The position numbers and the translations under genes are program-made. Below the pieces are notes generated by a model. It was given only the letters and a program-made list of their open reading frames with translations. It did not search any database and had not been told where the DNA came from. A DNA stretch of 64,000 bases from Rhizobiales bacterium YIM 77505 (GTDB taxonomy: Bacteria > Pseudomonadota > Alphaproteobacteria > Rhizobiales > Beijerinckiaceae), in NCBI GenBank assembly GCA_000745135.1, contig JQNH01000001.1, forward strand, positions 1,550,001-1,614,000, read 5' to 3'. Positions 1-8,756 of this stretch are shown piece by piece; the stretch's first letter is position 1; each line of letters starts with the position of its first letter.

Positions 1-461
1 TCCTCGTGCGTGAGGTCTCCCTCAGCAGCGCTGACATGGGCAGCCTCAGCCTCCGCGGGGTTCTTGGAGGCGTCACGCGCGACGTCTTCAATACCGACAG
101 CGCGGTTGCCATGGTGGCGCTGCTTGGGGCGACGGTGAAGAGCGCGGATCTCACGGTCGAGAATCGAGGCCTGTTTGAAAAGGTCCTCGCCCGCGAGGCG
201 GCAAGACAGAAGAAATCCGCGGACGACCTTCGCCGCGAATATGGGATGGCTGCAGCCGTTGCCGTGCCAGCTCTGCTCGGCAACTCCGCTCAGGCGAAAG
301 CCATTGGGCAGGCGGTCGCCCGCTTCGTGGCGAAGCCTGTGAAGCTGGCAATCTCGGCAAAGACGAAAGACCCCGCAGGCCTCGGCCTTGGGGATTTCGT
401 GGCGCTCGACCAGCCTTCCGCTCTTCTGCAGAAGCTTGATGTGACCGTGCAGGGGGAGTAG
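1..461 (+). CDS. C-terminal part of an unknown conserved protein (5' end outside window)
   Basis: The reading frame is open from the first bases of the window to a TAG at 459-461, so the start lies upstream and only about the last 153 residues are visible. The visible part is rich in Ala, Val and Leu, with no clear membrane segment or catalytic motif that I recognise; it alternates short helices with hydrophobic patches and ends in LDVTVQGE. It is convergent with maeB, with 22 bases between the two stops. I do not recognise the family and assign no function. Codon use resembles the host genes, so I see no sign of transfer. Confidence 0.7.
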   Translation, partial: LVREVSLSSADMGSLSLRGVLGGVTRDVFNTDSAVAMVALLGATVKSADLTVENRGLFEKVLAREAARQKKSADDLRREYGMAAAVAVPALLGNSAQAKAIGQAVARFVAKPVKLAISAKTKDPAGLGLGDFVALDQPSALLQKLDVTVQGE

Positions 462-483
462 CCGCGCCGCGGCGGCGGGGGCA

Positions 484-2781
484 TCAGCCCGCCGCCTGCG
501 CCTCCACCACTGCGACCGCCGTGATGTTGACGATGCCGCGCGCCGTCACCGAAGGCGTCAGCACATGGGCCGGCTTGGCCGGGCCGATCAGGATCGGCCC
601 GACCGGGAGAGCGTCGGCCAGCACCCTGGTGAACTGGAATGCGATATTCGCGGCGTCGAGGTTCGGCATGATCAGCACATTTGCCTCGCCGCGCAGCCGC
701 GACGACGGCAGAACCCGCTCGCGGATGAGCTGGGACAAGGCGGTATCGGCTGCCATCTCTCCGTCCACCTCGAGATCCGGTGCGCGCTCCTGAATGAGCG
801 CGAGGGCCTTCCGCATCTTGGCCGCCGAGGCGGTGTCGGCCGAGCCGAAGTCGGAATGGGACAGAAGAGCGATCTTCGGCTTGATCCCGAAGCGCTCGAC
901 ATGGCTCGCGCAGGCGATGGTCATGTCGGCGATCTCGTCTGCTCGCGGATCGGGCTGCACATGGGTGTCGGCAAGGAAGAAGGCGCCTTTGGAGGTGACC
1001 ACGAGGCTCAATGCCGCCAGCTGGCGCGCTCCGGGCGCAAGCCCGATAATGTCCTTGATATGGTTGAGGCGCGACCGGAACCGTCCCTCCAAGCCGCAGA
1101 TGAGGGCGTCCGCGTCCCCTCTCCTCACGGCCAGCGCGCCGATGACGGTGGTGTTCGTGCGAACCAGCGTCTTGGCCGCGTCAGGCGTGATCCCGCGCCG
1201 CCCTGCGGCCTCGCAATAGGTCGCGACATAATCGCGATAGCGCGGATCATCCTCCGGATTGATGAGCTCGAAGTCGCGCCCAATCGCCATCGACAAGCCA
1301 AAGCGCTTGATGCGCGTTTCAACGACGCTCGGGCGGCCGATCAGGATAGGCCTTGCGATACCTTCCTCCACGATCGCCTGCACCGCGCGAAGAACGCGCT
1401 CATCCTCCCCCTCTGCATAGATCACCCGCTTCGGATCGGCCTTTGCCTTGGCAAAGAGGGGCTTCATGATGAAGCCGGAGCGGAACACGAAGCGGATCAG
1501 CGAGTCCGCATAGGCTTCCAGGTTGTCGAGCGGCCGCGTCGCCACGCCGCTGTCCATGGCCGCTTTCGCGACCGCCGGCGCGATTCGAAGGATCAACCGG
1601 GGATCGAAGGGGCTGGGAATCAGCGAGTCCTCGCCGAAGGGCCGCGCCTCGCCGCCATAGGCTCGCGCCACCACCTCGGAGGGGGTCTCCCGCGCCAGCG
1701 CGGCGATCGCTCGCACGGCGGCAAGCTTCATCTCCTCGTTGATCGCCGAGGCGCCGACGTCCAAGGCGCCGCGGAATATGTACGGGAAGCAAAGAACGTT
1801 GTTGACCTGGTTGGGAAAATCGGAGCGGCCGGTACAGATCATGGCATCGGGCCGGGTCGCCCGCGCGAGGTCCGGCATGATCTCCGGTACCGGGTTGGCA
1901 AGAGCAAGCACGAGCGGCCGCGGCGCCATGCGCTGCAGGAATTCAGGCTTGAGCACGCCGCCTGCCGAAAGGCCGAGAAACACATCAGCGTCCTCGATGA
2001 CATCGGCGAGAGTCCGCGCCGTGGTCTTCTGCGCATAGGCCGATTTCCACCGGTCCATGAGCTGTGGGCGTCCTTCGTAGACGACGCCCTCGATGTCGGT
2101 GACCCAGATGTTCTCCCGGCGGGCGCCGAGCGAGACGAGCAGGTTGAGACAGGCGATGGCGGCGGCGCCTGCGCCCGAGGTCACGATCTTCGCGTCCTCG
2201 ATCCGTTTTCCGGCAAGCTCCAAGGCGTTCAGAACGGCCGCCCCGACGATGATGGCCGTGCCGTGCTGGTCGTCATGGAAGACCGGGATGCCCATGCGGG
2301 CCTTGAGGCGCTCCTCGACTTCAAAGCATTCGGGAGCCTTGATGTCCTCGAGATTGATTCCCCCAAAGGTCGGCTCCAGCGCCGCAATGACGTCGACGAG
2401 CCGGTCGACATCCTTCTCCGCGAGCTCGATGTCGAACACGTCGATGCCGGCGAATTTCTTGAAAAGGACTGCCTTTCCTTCCATGACCGGCTTGGAGGCG
2501 AGCGGGCCGATGTCCCCGAGCCCCAGGACGGCGGTGCCGTTCGTGACCACGGCGACGAGGTTCTGGCGCGTGGTCAGCGTCGCAGCCTCGGCGGGATCAG
2601 CGGCAATGGCCTCGCAGGCGGCGGCAACGCCGGGAGAGTAGGCGAGCGCGAGGTCGCGCTGATTGCCGAGGGGTTTCGTCGGCTGAATCTCGAGTTTCCC
2701 CGGCCGCGGGTTGCGGTGATAGAACAGCGCGCCGGATTTCAGATCCTGCGAGACGTTCCCGTCCCTCGTTCCTCCGTTCAT
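484..2781 (-). CDS. maeB: NADP-dependent malic enzyme with C-terminal phosphotransacetylase-like domain
   Basis: The product (765 residues) converts malate to pyruvate and CO2 while reducing NADP, a cytosolic link between the TCA cycle and gluconeogenesis or NADPH supply. Residues 1-430 or so are the malic enzyme part, with the N-terminal [12 protein letters not shown] block, the [11 protein letters not shown] motif and an NAD(P)-binding [13 protein letters not shown] motif. The last 320 residues resemble phosphotransacetylase, as in the MaeB class; in this class that domain is usually regulatory rather than catalytic. I chose the ATG at 2781 because GAGG lies about 9 bases upstream; the frame is also open further upstream. 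It is 10 bases downstream of the methyltransferase gene on the same strand. Length is normal for MaeB (about 760). Confidence 0.95.
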   Translation of the reverse strand: MNGGTRDGNVSQDLKSGALFYHRNPRPGKLEIQPTKPLGNQRDLALAYSPGVAAACEAIAADPAEAATLTTRQNLVAVVTNGTAVLGLGDIGPLASKPVMEGKAVLFKKFAGIDVFDIELAEKDVDRLVDVIAALEPTFGGINLEDIKAPECFEVEERLKARMGIPVFHDDQHGTAIIVGAAVLNALELAGKRIEDAKIVTSGAGAAAIACLNLLVSLGARRENIWVTDIEGVVYEGRPQLMDRWKSAYAQKTTARTLADVIEDADVFLGLSAGGVLKPEFLQRMAPRPLVLALANPVPEIMPDLARATRPDAMICTGRSDFPNQVNNVLCFPYIFRGALDVGASAINEEMKLAAVRAIAALARETPSEVVARAYGGEARPFGEDSLIPSPFDPRLILRIAPAVAKAAMDSGVATRPLDNLEAYADSLIRFVFRSGFIMKPLFAKAKADPKRVIYAEGEDERVLRAVQAIVEEGIARPILIGRPSVVETRIKRFGLSMAIGRDFELINPEDDPRYRDYVATYCEAAGRRGITPDAAKTLVRTNTTVIGALAVRRGDADALICGLEGRFRSRLNHIKDIIGLAPGARQLAALSLVVTSKGAFFLADTHVQPDPRADEIADMTIACASHVERFGIKPKIALLSHSDFGSADTASAAKMRKALALIQERAPDLEVDGEMAADTALSQLIRERVLPSSRLRGEANVLIMPNLDAANIAFQFTRVLADALPVGPILIGPAKPAHVLTPSVTARGIVNITAVAVVEAQAAG

Positions 2782-2791
2782 GCGTCGATCC

Positions 2792-3466
2792 TCACGCTGT
2801 CCCCACACCATCGTCGGCACGCTCCGACGGCTGCTCCGCCACGACGAGCCATTGCTTGGCCATCCACTCGTCGAGCGCGCCGCCGCTCATCCGATGAAGC
2901 AGCCAGCGCGGCTCGGGGAAACGCCAACGCTGCGCCGAGGCGGCTTCGACCAAGCGCAACCCGCCGCAGGTCGCAAGCTCGATCGCCGTCGAGCGCACGA
3001 AGAAGCGCAGATGCGTGCGGTCGAGCAACCCCGCATCCCGATAGACGAAGTCGCCGCGGGCGGCGAGACGCCAGATGAATTTCCAGTTCCGCACGTTCGG
3101 CACGGACAGGATCAGGCGGCCGCCCGGCGCGAGAAGCCCGGACAGCCGTCTCACCAGGGCCCAGGGATCAGCCATGTGCTCGAGCACGTCGAGGCAGAGG
3201 ATGAGATCGAGGGAATGGGATGGAATGGCCGTTTCAAACGGAACCTGGGCTGCGTCACCGGTCCAGATCCGGTCGAAGACCGGCGCCGCCCTTGCGGCGA
3301 CCTCCGGCACGAACTCGATTCCGCCGGCCCAACACACCGGGCGCGCTTGCCGAATGGCGGCCGTGGTGGCGCCGGAGCCGCAGCCGACGTCAAGCAGGCG
3401 GTCGAGGCGCGCGGGCAGCCAGGCGAGCACCTCGCGGCGGGCCGTATCGTAGTAGCGCGTCGTCAT
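2792..3466 (-). CDS. class I SAM-dependent methyltransferase
   Basis: A 224-residue protein with the SAM-binding motif LLDVGCGSGATT near residues 24-35, a second acidic contact (GIEFV) and the motif IV-like LILCLDVLEHMADP, followed by the post-motif LLAPGGRLILSVPN. This is the methyltransferase_11/23 type often found with polysaccharide genes. The substrate cannot be read from sequence. Neighbours are an acetyltransferase, an acyltransferase and a GT2 glycosyltransferase, which hints at a role in glycan or surface polymer modification, but it also reads into maeB. Its start at 3466 diverges from the acetyltransferase gene starting at 3490, so a divergent promoter must lie within or near the 23-base gap. 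Confidence 0.85.
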   Translation of the reverse strand: MTTRYYDTARREVLAWLPARLDRLLDVGCGSGATTAAIRQARPVCWAGGIEFVPEVAARAAPVFDRIWTGDAAQVPFETAIPSHSLDLILCLDVLEHMADPWALVRRLSGLLAPGGRLILSVPNVRNWKFIWRLAARGDFVYRDAGLLDRTHLRFFVRSTAIELATCGGLRLVEAASAQRWRFPEPRWLLHRMSGGALDEWMAKQWLVVAEQPSERADDGVGTA

Positions 3467-3489
3467 GCGGAACTGGTCAGGAGCGATCC

Positions 3490-4125
3490 GTGAGCCTCCT
3501 CCACCGGATTCGCCATTGGCGCAACCCTCACGGCGAAACGCGGCTGCACCTGGCGCCCCTTGTTCGGCGGTGGGGCGTCGTCGTGGGCGAATACAGCTAC
3601 GGACACCCCAAAGTGCGCTTCCCGGAGACGGGTGCGCGCCTGACGATCGGCCGCTACTGCTCCATCGCCGACAAGGTCGAGATCTTTCTGGGCGGCAATC
3701 ACCGCACCGACTGGGTCAGCACCTACCCCTTCGACAATCGGCCCGGCCTCTGGACGGCGCCGCCCGGTGGTGAGCGCTCGCATGTCTCCCGTGGCGATGT
3801 GAGCATCGGCAATGACGTCTGGATCGGATCGGGAGCGGCCATCCTCTCGGGCGTCACCATCGGCGACGGCGCGGTGATCGGTGCACGAGCCGTTGTCACC
3901 CGAGACGTGCCCCCCTATGCCATCGTGGCCGGCAATCCGGCCAAGGTCGTGCGCAAGCGCTTCGATGACGCCCGGATCGCGGCCCTTCTCGAGGTCGCCT
4001 GGTGGGACTTGCCGCGGAGCGAGGTGGAGTCGCTCATCCCGCTCCTGCAGAGCCATGACATCGATGCGCTTGTCGACCATGTCCGGCGCATCCGCTCGAA
4101 AATCGCCGGTCATTCGGCCGGCTGA
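3490..4125 (+). CDS. hexapeptide-repeat acyltransferase of the CatB/Vat type
   Basis: The 211-residue product carries the left-handed beta-helix repeats IGNDVWIGSGAAILSGVTIG and GAVIGARAVVTRDVPPYAI and the AGNPAKVVRKRF tail typical of xenobiotic/sugar O-acetyltransferases; FLGGNHRTDWVSTYPF matches the catalytic His loop of this class. Such enzymes form trimers and use acetyl-CoA in the cytosol. I chose the GTG at 3490 because AGGAG ends 6 bases before it. Members act on chloramphenicol or streptogramin A, but many genomic copies modify sugars; with glycan genes on both sides, sugar acetylation is the likelier role here. The 3' end overlaps the acyltransferase gene tail-to-tail by 16 bases. 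Confidence 0.85.
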   Translation: MSLLHRIRHWRNPHGETRLHLAPLVRRWGVVVGEYSYGHPKVRFPETGARLTIGRYCSIADKVEIFLGGNHRTDWVSTYPFDNRPGLWTAPPGGERSHVSRGDVSIGNDVWIGSGAAILSGVTIGDGAVIGARAVVTRDVPPYAIVAGNPAKVVRKRFDDARIAALLEVAWWDLPRSEVESLIPLLQSHDIDALVDHVRRIRSKIAGHSAG

Positions 4126-5204
4126 GGCGAAGGAACGGGGGCCGGCATGCGCACAAGGCGGTTCTTGAGCGCCAGCGCCGGCTTCTCGACAAGATACCAG
4201 GAGACGGCCGCCACCATGAGCGACAGCGCGATGGACGGCGCCAGCAATTGCAGCGCCGTCGCAGCGGGAAAGATCTGGACCAGGGCCTGCTGAACCGGCC
4301 AGCCATACAGATAGGCGCCATAGGAGAGGTCCGCCCGCGGCTCGAAGCCGGGGCGCGTCAAACGAGGCGCGAGCGCCAGCCAAAGCACGCCATAGGCTTC
4401 CAGCGCGAACAGGAGGCCCTCGTAGAAGGGCGTCTCCTGAGCGAGCCATGTCGCCATGAGAAGGGCGAGGACCGCCCAACCGTTCAGCGGAACCTTGTCG
4501 CGCCAAAGATAGAGCGTTCCCCCAGCGGCAAAGAGGAAGGCGAGCCGCAGGCTGGTCTGCACGGCTTTCGAGGCCGCCGGGTGGAATGCTTCCGTTGCGA
4601 CGATCGACAGGAACAGCGTGCTCGTCAGCGCCGCGGCCGCGACCGGACGGCGGAGAAGACCCGCGGCCCCGAAGAGGAAGACGCCGAAATAGCAGAGGAT
4701 CTCGTATTTCAGAGTCCACACCGTTCCCATGGCATAGGGAAAGGGGTTGTCGGCGAAGACGCCAGGCAGGCCGATCGCGCTCTTGAAGCTCGTCAGCGTC
4801 GCACTCACGAATCGCCAAAGCCCGGGATGACCGAGATATTCGTCAAGCGGCAGCCGGGTGAGCGCAGGCCCAAGCAGAAGAGCGGTCGTCAGCGTCGCCA
4901 CCACCAGGGCCGGGGCGATCCGCAGGCAACGGGCGAACAGGTAGTCGCGCCAGCCGCGGCGGTCGAAGCTCATGGTGACGAGAAACCCGGACACGGCGAA
5001 GAAGCCGTTGACCGCGTGCTCGCCCAAGGTGAAGCCGGTCGAGCGCATGAGCGGCTCGTTCGCGAGCGATCCCGTGGTGACGCTGAAGGCGTGCGACACG
5101 ATCACCGCGAGCGCAAGGCCCAGCCGCAGCGCCGTGAAATTGTTCCCGCGGCCCGCCATCGCCTCCGCGATCGACGGCCGAAGGCGCGCCAGCTGCCCTC
5201 GCAT
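4110..5204 (-). CDS. acyltransferase 3 family membrane O-acyltransferase
   Basis: A 364-residue multi-pass membrane protein. Near the N-terminus it has RLGLALAVIVSHAF, which holds the His of the acyltransferase-3 family, then about ten hydrophobic segments and a short Pro-rich tail. These proteins move acyl groups, often acetyl, onto extracytoplasmic sugars such as exopolysaccharide, O-antigen or peptidoglycan. The ATG at 5204 overlaps the stop of the upstream GT2 gene (ATGA), so the two are probably co-translated and act on the same glycan. The substrate is not readable from sequence. Confidence 0.85.
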   Translation of the reverse strand: MRGQLARLRPSIAEAMAGRGNNFTALRLGLALAVIVSHAFSVTTGSLANEPLMRSTGFTLGEHAVNGFFAVSGFLVTMSFDRRGWRDYLFARCLRIAPALVVATLTTALLLGPALTRLPLDEYLGHPGLWRFVSATLTSFKSAIGLPGVFADNPFPYAMGTVWTLKYEILCYFGVFLFGAAGLLRRPVAAAALTSTLFLSIVATEAFHPAASKAVQTSLRLAFLFAAGGTLYLWRDKVPLNGWAVLALLMATWLAQETPFYEGLLFALEAYGVLWLALAPRLTRPGFEPRADLSYGAYLYGWPVQQALVQIFPAATALQLLAPSIALSLMVAAVSWYLVEKPALALKNRLVRMPAPVPSPQPAE

Positions 5205-6085
5205 CAGCCCTGGTCCCCTTGCGTCAAGCCCTCTTTGCCTAGCGCCGTTCCGCCGAGGAGGAAAGCAAGGGCTCCTGCGGCCGAGCCGGCATAGCGCTCG
5301 ACCAAGGGGCGGCGCAGCGTCGCGAGCGCCAGGACCGTCTTCACGGCGTTGAGGACGAACATACCCCATGCGGGGCTGGCGAGGCCGTATTTTTGCGACA
5401 CATAGGCCCGCGACCAGGCTTGGTGCCAGCGCCCCTTGAAGATGCGGCCGCGCTTCGGCTCTGACGACCGGCCGCGGCTGTGCCGGGCAACGGCCCCATG
5501 AACGTGGACGAGGGCATACCCGGCATCCGCGATCCGACGGCAAAGGTCGTCGTCCTCGTAGAACAGGAAGATGCGCTCGTCGAAGCCGCCAAGCGCGAGA
5601 AACAGCTCGCGGCGCATGAGGAAGCAGGCGCCCGAGAGAAAGGGAGCGCAGCAGTCCCCTTCGGGCAGGACGAGCCGGCCGCCAGGGTTCTGGAGGTAGG
5701 GCGCGAGCAGCGAGCGTGGCTGGAAGAAGAAGCGGCCGTCCGGCTCGATGATCCGGGGCGCGAGGAGGCCGGCGTCCGGGTAGCGCTCCGCCGCCGCGAG
5801 GAGCTCGCGGACGGCGTCCGGCGCGACCACCACATCCGGGTTGCAGATGAGCACGTAAGGCGCGCTCGCCGCTTGCACGCCCCTGTTGTTGGCGCGGCCG
5901 TAGCCCTCGTTGCGAGGGTTGGCGATCACGCGAGCGCCCCGGGCGGCGGCCACGTCCGCCGACCCGTCCTCGCTCGCGTTGTCCACGACGATCGCCCGGG
6001 CGTCGGCGCGGCTGAGCGCATCGAGGCAGCCCGGCAGCACCTGCGCGCTGTCATGGGCCACAACGATGGCCTCGACGGCCCCCAT
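5204..6085 (-). CDS. GT2 family glycosyltransferase
   Basis: A 293-residue GT-A fold enzyme. It shows the N-terminal AIVVAHDSAQVLPGCLDAL strand, VDNASEDGS (nucleotide binding), NEGYGRANNRG, a DXD-like ICNPDVVV and the YEDDDLCRR motif of rhamnosyltransferase-like GT2 proteins. A hydrophobic C-terminal stretch near residues 240-280 may bind the membrane. It probably transfers a sugar from a nucleotide donor during surface polysaccharide synthesis. Stop and start overlap with the acyltransferase gene downstream. The aspS stop lies 26 bases upstream on the same strand, so read-through from aspS is possible. Confidence 0.87.
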   Translation of the reverse strand: MGAVEAIVVAHDSAQVLPGCLDALSRADARAIVVDNASEDGSADVAAARGARVIANPRNEGYGRANNRGVQAASAPYVLICNPDVVVAPDAVRELLAAAERYPDAGLLAPRIIEPDGRFFFQPRSLLAPYLQNPGGRLVLPEGDCCAPFLSGACFLMRRELFLALGGFDERIFLFYEDDDLCRRIADAGYALVHVHGAVARHSRGRSSEPKRGRIFKGRWHQAWSRAYVSQKYGLASPAWGMFVLNAVKTVLALATLRRPLVERYAGSAAGALAFLLGGTALGKEGLTQGDQG

Positions 6086-6111
6086 CCCTTCGCCCCGGTG
6101 CGGCCGCGGCT

Positions 6112-7923
6112 TCAGCCCTTCTCAGGCAGGTTGAGGCGGATGTGCAGCTCACGGAGCTGCTTCGGCGTGACCTCGGAGGGGGCGCCGAGCAGCAGATCCT
6201 CCGCCTTCTGGTTCATGGGGAAGAGCGTCACCTCGCGCAGGTTGATGGCGCCGACGAGCAGCATGACGATGCGATCGATCCCCGCCGCCATGCCGCCATG
6301 CGGCGGCGCGCCGTAATGGAAGGCGCGATACATGCCGCCGAAGCGCTCCTCGAGGACCTTCTCGTCATAGCCGGCAATCGCGAAGGCCTTGCGCATGATG
6401 TCAGGCCGATGATTGCGGATCGCTCCCGAGGCCATCTCGTAGCCGTTGCAAACAACGTCATACTGGAACGCGGTAATCCCCAGAATTCGCTCCTTGTCGC
6501 CCATGTCGAGGGCAAGGAATTCCTCGATCGCGATGTTCGGCATCGAGAACGGGTTGTGGGAGAAGTCGATCTTCTTCTCGTCCTCGTTCCACTCGTATTG
6601 CGGGAAGTCGGTGATCCAGCAGAAGGCGAACTGGTCCTTGTCGCCAAGCCCCAGCTCGTCGCCGATGCGAACGCGCGCCTTGCCGGCGAGCGCCGCCGCC
6701 TTGGCCTCTTCGCCGGCGGCGAAGAAGAGGGCATCGCCCGCCTTGGAGCCGGCCGCGGCCGCCAGCGCGGAAAGGGCCGCGGCCGGAACGAACTTGGCGA
6801 TCGGCCCCTTGCCCGTGAGCGTTCCCCCCTCCTCGTCGAAGACGACATAGCCGAGCCCCGGGGCGCCCTCGCCTCTCGCCCAGTCGTTGAGCTTGTCGAA
6901 GAAGGACCGCGGCTGGGCGGCGGCGCCCGGCGCGGGGATCGCCCGCACGACGCCGCCCGCGCGGATCACGTTCTTGAAGGCGTTGAAGGTGACGTCCTCG
7001 CGCGCGAAGACTTCCGTCACGTCGGCAATGACGAGCGGGTTGCGAAGATCGGGCTTGTCGGAGCCGTATTTCAGCATCGCCTCGGCGAATTTGATGCGCG
7101 GGAAGACCGGCGTCACGGGCTTTCCGCCCGCAAACTCCTCGAAGATCCCGCGGATGACTGGCTCCATCGTCTGGAAGACATCTTCCTGCGTGACGAAGCT
7201 CATCTCCACGTCGAGCTGATAGAACTCGCCCGGCAGCCGGTCGGCGCGGGGATCTTCATCGCGGAAGCAGGGCGCGATCTGGAAGTAGCGGTCGAAGCCC
7301 GCCACCATGATGAGCTGCTTGAACTGCTGAGGCGCCTGCGGCAAGGCGTAGAACTTGCCCGGGTGCAGGCGCGAGGGCACCAGGAAGTCGCGCGCGCCTT
7401 CGGGGCTCGAGGCGGTGAGGATCGGGGTCTGGAACTCGAAGAACCCGGCCGCCTTCATGCGCCGGCGCATCGAATCGATGATGGCGCCGCGGGTCATCAG
7501 GTTCTGATGAAGCTTTTCCCGGCGCAGATCCAAGAAACGGTAGGTGAGCCGCGTCTCTTCCGGATAGTCGAGATCGCCGAACACCGGCATCGGCAATTCG
7601 TCCGCCGGCCCCAAGACTTCGAAGTCCTGAACATAGACCTCGATCTCGCCCGTCGGCCGGTCGGGATTTTCTGTGCCCGGCGGGCGCTTGCGGACGCGGC
7701 CGTCGATCCGCACGACCCATTCCGCCCTCGCCTTCTCGACGTCGCGGAAGGCCGGCGAGTCCGGGTCGGCGACGCACTGGGTGATGCCGTAGTGGTCGCG
7801 CAGGTCGATGAAGAGCACGCCGCCGTGATCGCGGATGCGATGGCACCAGCCGGACAGGCGCACGGTCTCGCCGACATGGGATGAGCGGAGCTCGCCGCAG
7901 GTATGGGTGCGGTAACGGTGCAT
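6112..7923 (-). CDS. aspS: aspartyl-tRNA synthetase
   Basis: The product (603 residues, normal for the bacterial type) charges tRNA-Asp in the cytosol. It has the N-terminal OB-fold ([20 protein letters not shown]), class II motif 2 ([20 protein letters not shown]), the bacterial GAD insertion and motif 3 ([14 protein letters not shown]). I chose the ATG at 7923 ([12 protein letters not shown]), which fits the family N-terminus, over an open extension further upstream. Many alphaproteobacterial AspRS enzymes also charge tRNA-Asn for later amidation; I cannot decide that here. Leader sequence 7924-8140 contains no gene that I can support. Confidence 0.97.
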   Translation of the reverse strand: MHRYRTHTCGELRSSHVGETVRLSGWCHRIRDHGGVLFIDLRDHYGITQCVADPDSPAFRDVEKARAEWVVRIDGRVRKRPPGTENPDRPTGEIEVYVQDFEVLGPADELPMPVFGDLDYPEETRLTYRFLDLRREKLHQNLMTRGAIIDSMRRRMKAAGFFEFQTPILTASSPEGARDFLVPSRLHPGKFYALPQAPQQFKQLIMVAGFDRYFQIAPCFRDEDPRADRLPGEFYQLDVEMSFVTQEDVFQTMEPVIRGIFEEFAGGKPVTPVFPRIKFAEAMLKYGSDKPDLRNPLVIADVTEVFAREDVTFNAFKNVIRAGGVVRAIPAPGAAAQPRSFFDKLNDWARGEGAPGLGYVVFDEEGGTLTGKGPIAKFVPAAALSALAAAAGSKAGDALFFAAGEEAKAAALAGKARVRIGDELGLGDKDQFAFCWITDFPQYEWNEDEKKIDFSHNPFSMPNIAIEEFLALDMGDKERILGITAFQYDVVCNGYEMASGAIRNHRPDIMRKAFAIAGYDEKVLEERFGGMYRAFHYGAPPHGGMAAGIDRIVMLLVGAINLREVTLFPMNQKAEDLLLGAPSEVTPKQLRELHIRLNLPEKG

Positions 7924-8140
7924 GGGCGCCTCGGGTCTCGGGATGCGGCGCACCATTCACGGGGGCAAGGGGATGTCAAGCGGCGGCGCCCCGTGCAACG
8001 CCTGTTGCACCCGTTGCACGTCGTTTCGCGGCAGAAAGGCGGTTTGAAATGGCTTGGAAACGCAAAGGCCGAAATGCTGCGACCCCGCCGGCCAGGGCAC
8101 GGGTAGACCCGCGCCGCTCTCGATCCCGCATCCGCCCTGC

Positions 8141-8170
8141 CTTGACACAGCGTCACGCTTGTGCAAATAG
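8141..8170 (+). promoter_or_regulatory. putative promoter of the small HTH gene
   Basis: A perfect TTGACA lies at 8142-8147 and an AT-rich hexamer (AAATAG) follows after 17 bases at 8165-8170. The start of transcription would fall about 8-9 bases later, next to the ATG at 8179, which would leave almost no 5' leader. The -10 match is weak, so this is a prediction from spacing and the strong -35. Confidence 0.45.
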
Positions 8171-8178
8171 TCCTAGGC

Positions 8179-8670
8179 ATGCTGCCCTATTATGCCCGCA
8201 TAAGTCAATCCGCCGCCCTGATCCGGGCCCCGGAGCCCGAGGAGGCGGAGAAGCGGCGCGTTGCGCGCTGTCGCCCGCATGAGCCGGCGACGCTCGACCG
8301 CGTCCGCCAGCTTTACGAGACGACCCTCATGCCCCTGCGGGCAATCGGGGCTGCGACCGGGGCCTCGGCGGCCACGGTCTCGCGCCACGCCCGCCGCGGG
8401 GGGTGGTTGCGGCCAGGCACGGGCTTGCCCGTCGAGCACTATTCCCCGGAAGGGCGGCGCAAGCTGCGCCGCGGCGCCCTGGCCGAGAGCCTCCTGCGCC
8501 AGGCCGAGCATCTGCTCTTCCAGCAGGAGATGGACCCGACCGCTCGTCGCGCCGGACTCGATCGCGCCCTGCGCCTCGTCCGCCTCTCCCGCACCCTCGA
8601 CGAGGAGGAGCGGCCGCAGCGCCAGGCGCGCAAGCGGAGCCCCCTTCGGCCGCAGCGGGCCGCGACATGA
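8179..8670 (+). CDS. small basic helix-turn-helix protein of unknown function
   Basis: The 163-residue product is very rich in Arg and Ala. Residues about 40-75 (LYETTLMPLRAIGAATGASA, then ATVSRHARRGGW) look like a resolvase/transposase-type helix-turn-helix, so DNA binding is likely. The rest is a charged helical region with no motif that I know. I chose the ATG at 8179 over the in-frame GTG at 8161, because that GTG lies inside the predicted promoter. It may be translated from a leaderless or near-leaderless message. It diverges from aspS. Confidence 0.65.
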   Translation: MLPYYARISQSAALIRAPEPEEAEKRRVARCRPHEPATLDRVRQLYETTLMPLRAIGAATGASAATVSRHARRGGWLRPGTGLPVEHYSPEGRRKLRRGALAESLLRQAEHLLFQQEMDPTARRAGLDRALRLVRLSRTLDEEERPQRQARKRSPLRPQRAAT

Positions 8671-8701
8671 CGTGAGCGAGCGGTCACGGGATCCTCATCC
8701 C

Positions 8702-8756
8702 GGTCCGCGTCTTATGCCCTCACCCGGTCCGCGTCTTATGCCCTCACCCGGTCCGC
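8702..8756 (+). repeat. 24-bp tandem repeats at the tip of the DUF559 cassette
   Basis: The unit GGTCCGCGTCTTATGCCCTC plus ACCC occurs at 8702-8725 and 8726-8749. A third, diverged start (GGTCCGCTTCGC) at 8750 belongs to the inverted repeat itself. The tandem copies therefore look like slippage or repeated partial insertion of the outer tip of the inverted repeat. Confidence 0.85.

Noticed and set aside
565-3078. Plus-strand open frame of over 800 codons opposite maeB
   Set aside because: Antisense shadow of malic enzyme; no motif and an unnatural composition.
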